Of a stretch of DNA of 64,000 nt, positions 61,786 to 64,000 are shown one piece after another. This stretch comes from Cloacimonetes bacterium UBA5614. GTDB lineage: Bacteria; Cloacimonadota; Cloacimonadia; Cloacimonadales; Cloacimonadaceae. Numbering within the stretch: the stretch's first letter is position 1; each line of letters starts with the position of its first letter. The notes under the pieces were generated by a model. It was not told the DNA's origin. It saw nothing but the letters and a program-made list of their open reading frames with translations, and made no database searches. Both the position numbers and the translations under genes were made by a program. The stretch is from contig DIKQ01000009.1 in NCBI GenBank assembly GCA_002424605.1, positions 78,988-142,987 of the forward strand, written 5' to 3'.

Positions 61786-63531
61786 GTGTACCCATTTAGC
61801 AAAAACCGAAAGCTCGTCCAAAAGGGCGAACTGCGTAACGTGGAAGTGGAACTTGTCTCCCTGCTGTTTGATGAGATGACCCCAGCCAATCAGAAAGGCT
61901 TTGTCATTAAATCAGCTCAGGGCAAGAGCTATGAGCCCAAGTCCCACTCCATCAAGTTCAAAAGTGAAAAGACCGGAACCCAGGGTCGGCTGTATGTCAC
62001 CCTCATGGAACCGGATGTCAAAGACAGCCAAGGTGATTACTACACCAAGGACGAGATCCAGAAGTCCTGCGATCACTTCGCCAAGCATGGTCTGGTCGGC
62101 AAGAACGATGTTAATCACAACCTGCAAACCGTTCCCGAGTTTGTGGTTGTCGAGAACTACATCCTCAAGACTGCTGACAAGGAGCATTTCCCGGACACCA
62201 ATACCGGAGCATGGGTGCAGGTACTGAAGTGCGAAGACCTGAACAGTGAACTCTGGCAGAAGGTGGAGAAAGGTCAGTTCCATGGTGTGTCCATCTATGG
62301 CAAAGCCGATGACTATGGTGATACCAAGGCAGTCCTGGATGAGATCAAGGGCGAGCTGAATACTCTCAAGAAGGTAGCCGAACAGCATAACAACACCGAA
62401 CTGCATAAAGGCATTGCCTCGATCTCCGACCGTATCTCTGAACTCGAGAAAGGATCAGGTTCGGGCAATATCATGGTCTCCGATGCCATCCGTAGTATCG
62501 AGAAGAGCCTGAAAGACCTATCGGTCACCATGAGCAAAGCCATCTCCAAGTCCATCAAAGGCGAACCGGATGAGAACCAAGGCAATGTGGATAAGGAAGT
62601 CCTGATCGATGGTAACAAGGTCATAGTCAAAGCCACCCACAAGGAAATCTACAAAGGCATAGCCGATGTCGATTCCGGGTCGGTCATGAACATCCTCAAC
62701 CCCAACACAACTTCGCTGTTTATCGATGAAGTGGTGGGCAGTCAGCCGGGGGATACCCTCTCCGATATCTCGGTCATACCTCTGCTCAAAGACGAGAAGA
62801 TCGATGTCGGGCTGATTGACGACCTGGTGTTCAAGAACAGTCTGGATGGAGCGTTAACTGCTCAAACCGTAGCCACTGCTGACCTGTCCGTACCTACCGG
62901 CATCCTGAATGCCGAGTTTACCTTGGGCAGAGATGTGGTCGAGTTCTATAAGGACAAGTATGGCGAGCAAGCCTTTGGCGCTTATGTGGAACAGCATATC
63001 GCCAAGAAGACCGAGAAAGCCATGCGCCTGCTCCTGTTCAAAGGTGACAGAGCATCCGGCACCGATAAGCTGAAAGCCCTCAACGGCATCATCAAACTTG
63101 CCACCACCGGCACTGACGTGACTGACATCGACTCCTCTGTGCATGTCACTTATGCCGAACGCTTCGAAGCTGCTCTGCTGGCGTTTAGTGATGAGATCCT
63201 GGAAGAGCAGGAGAACTTCAAGTTCTATGTCAGCCAGAAAGACCTCATCCGTATCCGCAGTGAGCTGTCCAAACGTGAGACGGTTGCCGGTGACAGATTG
63301 CTGTTAGAAGGCGGAAACGTGTCCTTTGCCGGTATCCCGGTCAAAGCCAGGTTGATGCCCGATGACTACATCGTAGGCGGTATCACCAAGTTCATCATCA
63401 TCGGTTACCGTACCGATGCCGAACTCAAGGTGGAACACCACGGTTCGGACTGGAAGTACCACTGGTACATCCGCATCCGTCCAGGCATCACCTACATCCC
63501 CAACTTCATCAAAATCTTCCATGTCGTATAA
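61786..63531 (+). CDS. Prohead protease, scaffold and major capsid fused in one protein
   Basis: 581 residues, GTG start after AGGAGG. Residues about 60-175 are an XkdF-like prohead protease (GRLYVTLMEPDVKDSQGDYYT, NDVNHNLQTVPEFVVVENYI, FHGVSIYGKA) with candidate catalytic His111 and Ser169. Residues about 180-280 form coiled helices (LDEIKGELNTLKKVAEQHNN, ISDRISELEKGSG, IRSIEKSLKDLSVTM) suited to a scaffold. Residues about 290-581 are an HK97-fold capsid (LFIDEVVGSQPGDTLSDISVIPLLKDEKIDVG, FKFYVSQKDLIRIRSELSKRE, VSFAGIPVKARLMPDDYIVGG). In most phages these are two or three genes. Self-cleavage between scaffold and capsid is expected. Confidence 0.85.
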   Translation: MYPFSKNRKLVQKGELRNVEVELVSLLFDEMTPANQKGFVIKSAQGKSYEPKSHSIKFKSEKTGTQGRLYVTLMEPDVKDSQGDYYTKDEIQKSCDHFAKHGLVGKNDVNHNLQTVPEFVVVENYILKTADKEHFPDTNTGAWVQVLKCEDLNSELWQKVEKGQFHGVSIYGKADDYGDTKAVLDEIKGELNTLKKVAEQHNNTELHKGIASISDRISELEKGSGSGNIMVSDAIRSIEKSLKDLSVTMSKAISKSIKGEPDENQGNVDKEVLIDGNKVIVKATHKEIYKGIADVDSGSVMNILNPNTTSLFIDEVVGSQPGDTLSDISVIPLLKDEKIDVGLIDDLVFKNSLDGALTAQTVATADLSVPTGILNAEFTLGRDVVEFYKDKYGEQAFGAYVEQHIAKKTEKAMRLLLFKGDRASGTDKLKALNGIIKLATTGTDVTDIDSSVHVTYAERFEAALLAFSDEILEEQENFKFYVSQKDLIRIRSELSKRETVAGDRLLLEGGNVSFAGIPVKARLMPDDYIVGGITKFIIIGYRTDAELKVEHHGSDWKYHWYIRIRPGITYIPNFIKIFHVV

Positions 63532-63541
63532 GGAGGCATTC

Positions 63542-63928
63542 ATGAAGATCTACATCTTTATCGCCATACTACTGGCGATGGTATTCAACGTAGCCCTGAG
63601 CTTATATGCTCAGTACACTCTGCCTGTAGATAACAGGAAAATCGCCATCCAGATCAACAAAGGCTTCAGTTGCCTAACCTATAGTCCGGCTGCCGACACC
63701 CTCTGGAAAGCCATCGCTGTGCCCAGTGGCACAGTGGAGGTGGTGATCATCCCGGCTACGGGCAGTATAGGGCTAAGAGCTGATAACAGTAATGCCAATA
63801 ACTCATTCGCTACTATCCCGGTCGGTGTACCTGTGAAAATCCCGGTCTACAGCCAGAGAACTATTTATATCCGCAGAGCTGCAGCCGGGACAGCCAGTGT
63901 CGCCAACCTCATCTTTTATAAGCTTTAA
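63542..63928 (+). CDS. Small exported or decoration-like protein after the capsid gene
   Basis: 128 residues from the ATG at 63542, preceded by AAGGAGG; a frame start at 63416 inside the capsid gene is a shadow. The first 24 residues (MKIYIFIAILLAMVFNVALS, then LYAQ) look like a cleavable signal peptide. The rest is beta-rich (VEVVIIPATGSIGLRA, VGVPVKIPVYSQRTIYIRR). A place after the capsid gene is usual for decoration proteins, but these do not have signal peptides. Function unknown. Confidence 0.65.
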   Translation: MKIYIFIAILLAMVFNVALSLYAQYTLPVDNRKIAIQINKGFSCLTYSPAADTLWKAIAVPSGTVEVVIIPATGSIGLRADNSNANNSFATIPVGVPVKIPVYSQRTIYIRRAAAGTASVANLIFYKL

Positions 63929-63951
63929 CCATAAAATAAGAAGGAGAACCT

Positions 63952-64000
63952 ATGGACTTTATCATTAATAACCAGGAGTTCATCCTGGGACTGATTGCCA
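63952..64000 (+). CDS. Next phage structural gene, cut by window edge
   Basis: AAGGAG (63941-63946) and ATG at 63952 begin a frame MDFIINNQEFILGLIA that continues past the window. Too short to name. Confidence 0.55.
   Translation, partial: MDFIINNQEFILGLIA

Larger units (their letters stand above)
39339..64000. mobile_element. Mu-like transposable prophage (left part; right end outside window)
   Basis: Gene order c repressor (leftward), DNA-binding early gene, DDE transposase, AAA ATPase, GemA-like, DUF3164, terminase, MuF-like protein, portal and capsid is that of Mu-type phages. No tyrosine or serine integrase is seen. The proposed left end is TGTAAAGAGTCAC at 39339-39351. From memory the Mu left end begins TGTATTGATTCAC, matching 10 of 13 positions. 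The precise base is uncertain, but it must lie between 39278 and about 39370. Confidence 0.8.

Overview
The window most likely comes from the Candidatus Cloacimonadota (Cloacimonetes) or a close relative in the Fibrobacterota-Chlorobiota-Bacteroidota neighbourhood. This is an inference from several traits: giant secreted proteins ending in a FlgD-like / type IX-style sorting tail (YPNPFNP, then K-x-x-I-Y-N-x-x-G-Q, then a final KKMLL-K), a C25 (gingipain-like) protease, several outer-membrane beta-barrels, and mid-range base composition. No rRNA, tRNA or CRISPR array was found, so the assignment rests on protein style only.

Host part (1 to about 39.3 kb). A UvrC-like gene runs off the left edge. 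It is followed by a Lys-Pro-Ala repeat protein, an outer-membrane protein, and two very large exported proteins on the minus strand (2764 and about 1820 aa). Next is a minus-strand run with an isoprenylcysteine-methyltransferase-like protein, glutamine synthetase, a site-2-type protease and tyrosyl-tRNA synthetase. Then come a conserved membrane protein (+), and a minus-strand group of 5'-nucleotidase, FadL-like barrel and HhH-plus-barrel protein. The plus-strand run that follows holds a TPR lipoprotein, a small membrane protein, a Dna2-like nuclease-helicase, DUF3467, secD-secF and a cupin. A thioredoxin-like protein faces back on the minus strand. Four intergenic gaps hold long hairpins built from 11-bp units, each locus with its own word; I know of no described family that matches.

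Prophage part (about 39.34 kb to beyond 64 kb). This is a Mu-like transposable prophage. In order it has a leftward S24-type repressor, an early promoter with an operator-like palindrome, a DNA-binding gene whose 5' part is made of nine CA(C/G)TGTGACA iterons, a DDE transposase (MuA role), an AAA ATPase (MuB role), wHTH, GemA-like and DUF3164 proteins, small and large terminase and a MuF-like head protein. A 10-kb AT-rich island of four minus-strand genes interrupts the head operon. After it come a GH24 lysozyme, three head-tail connector candidates, the portal, a protease-scaffold-capsid fusion and a small exported protein. The right end lies outside the window.

The island is the most unusual part. 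It encodes four exported or membrane proteins, including a 1788-aa C25 protease with beta-helix and an 803-aa beta-helix protein, both with the same sorting tail as the host's giants. One of the others has a C8 tract that puts its C-terminus out of frame. Together they look like lysogenic-conversion cargo that uses the host's secretion system and may be phase-variable.
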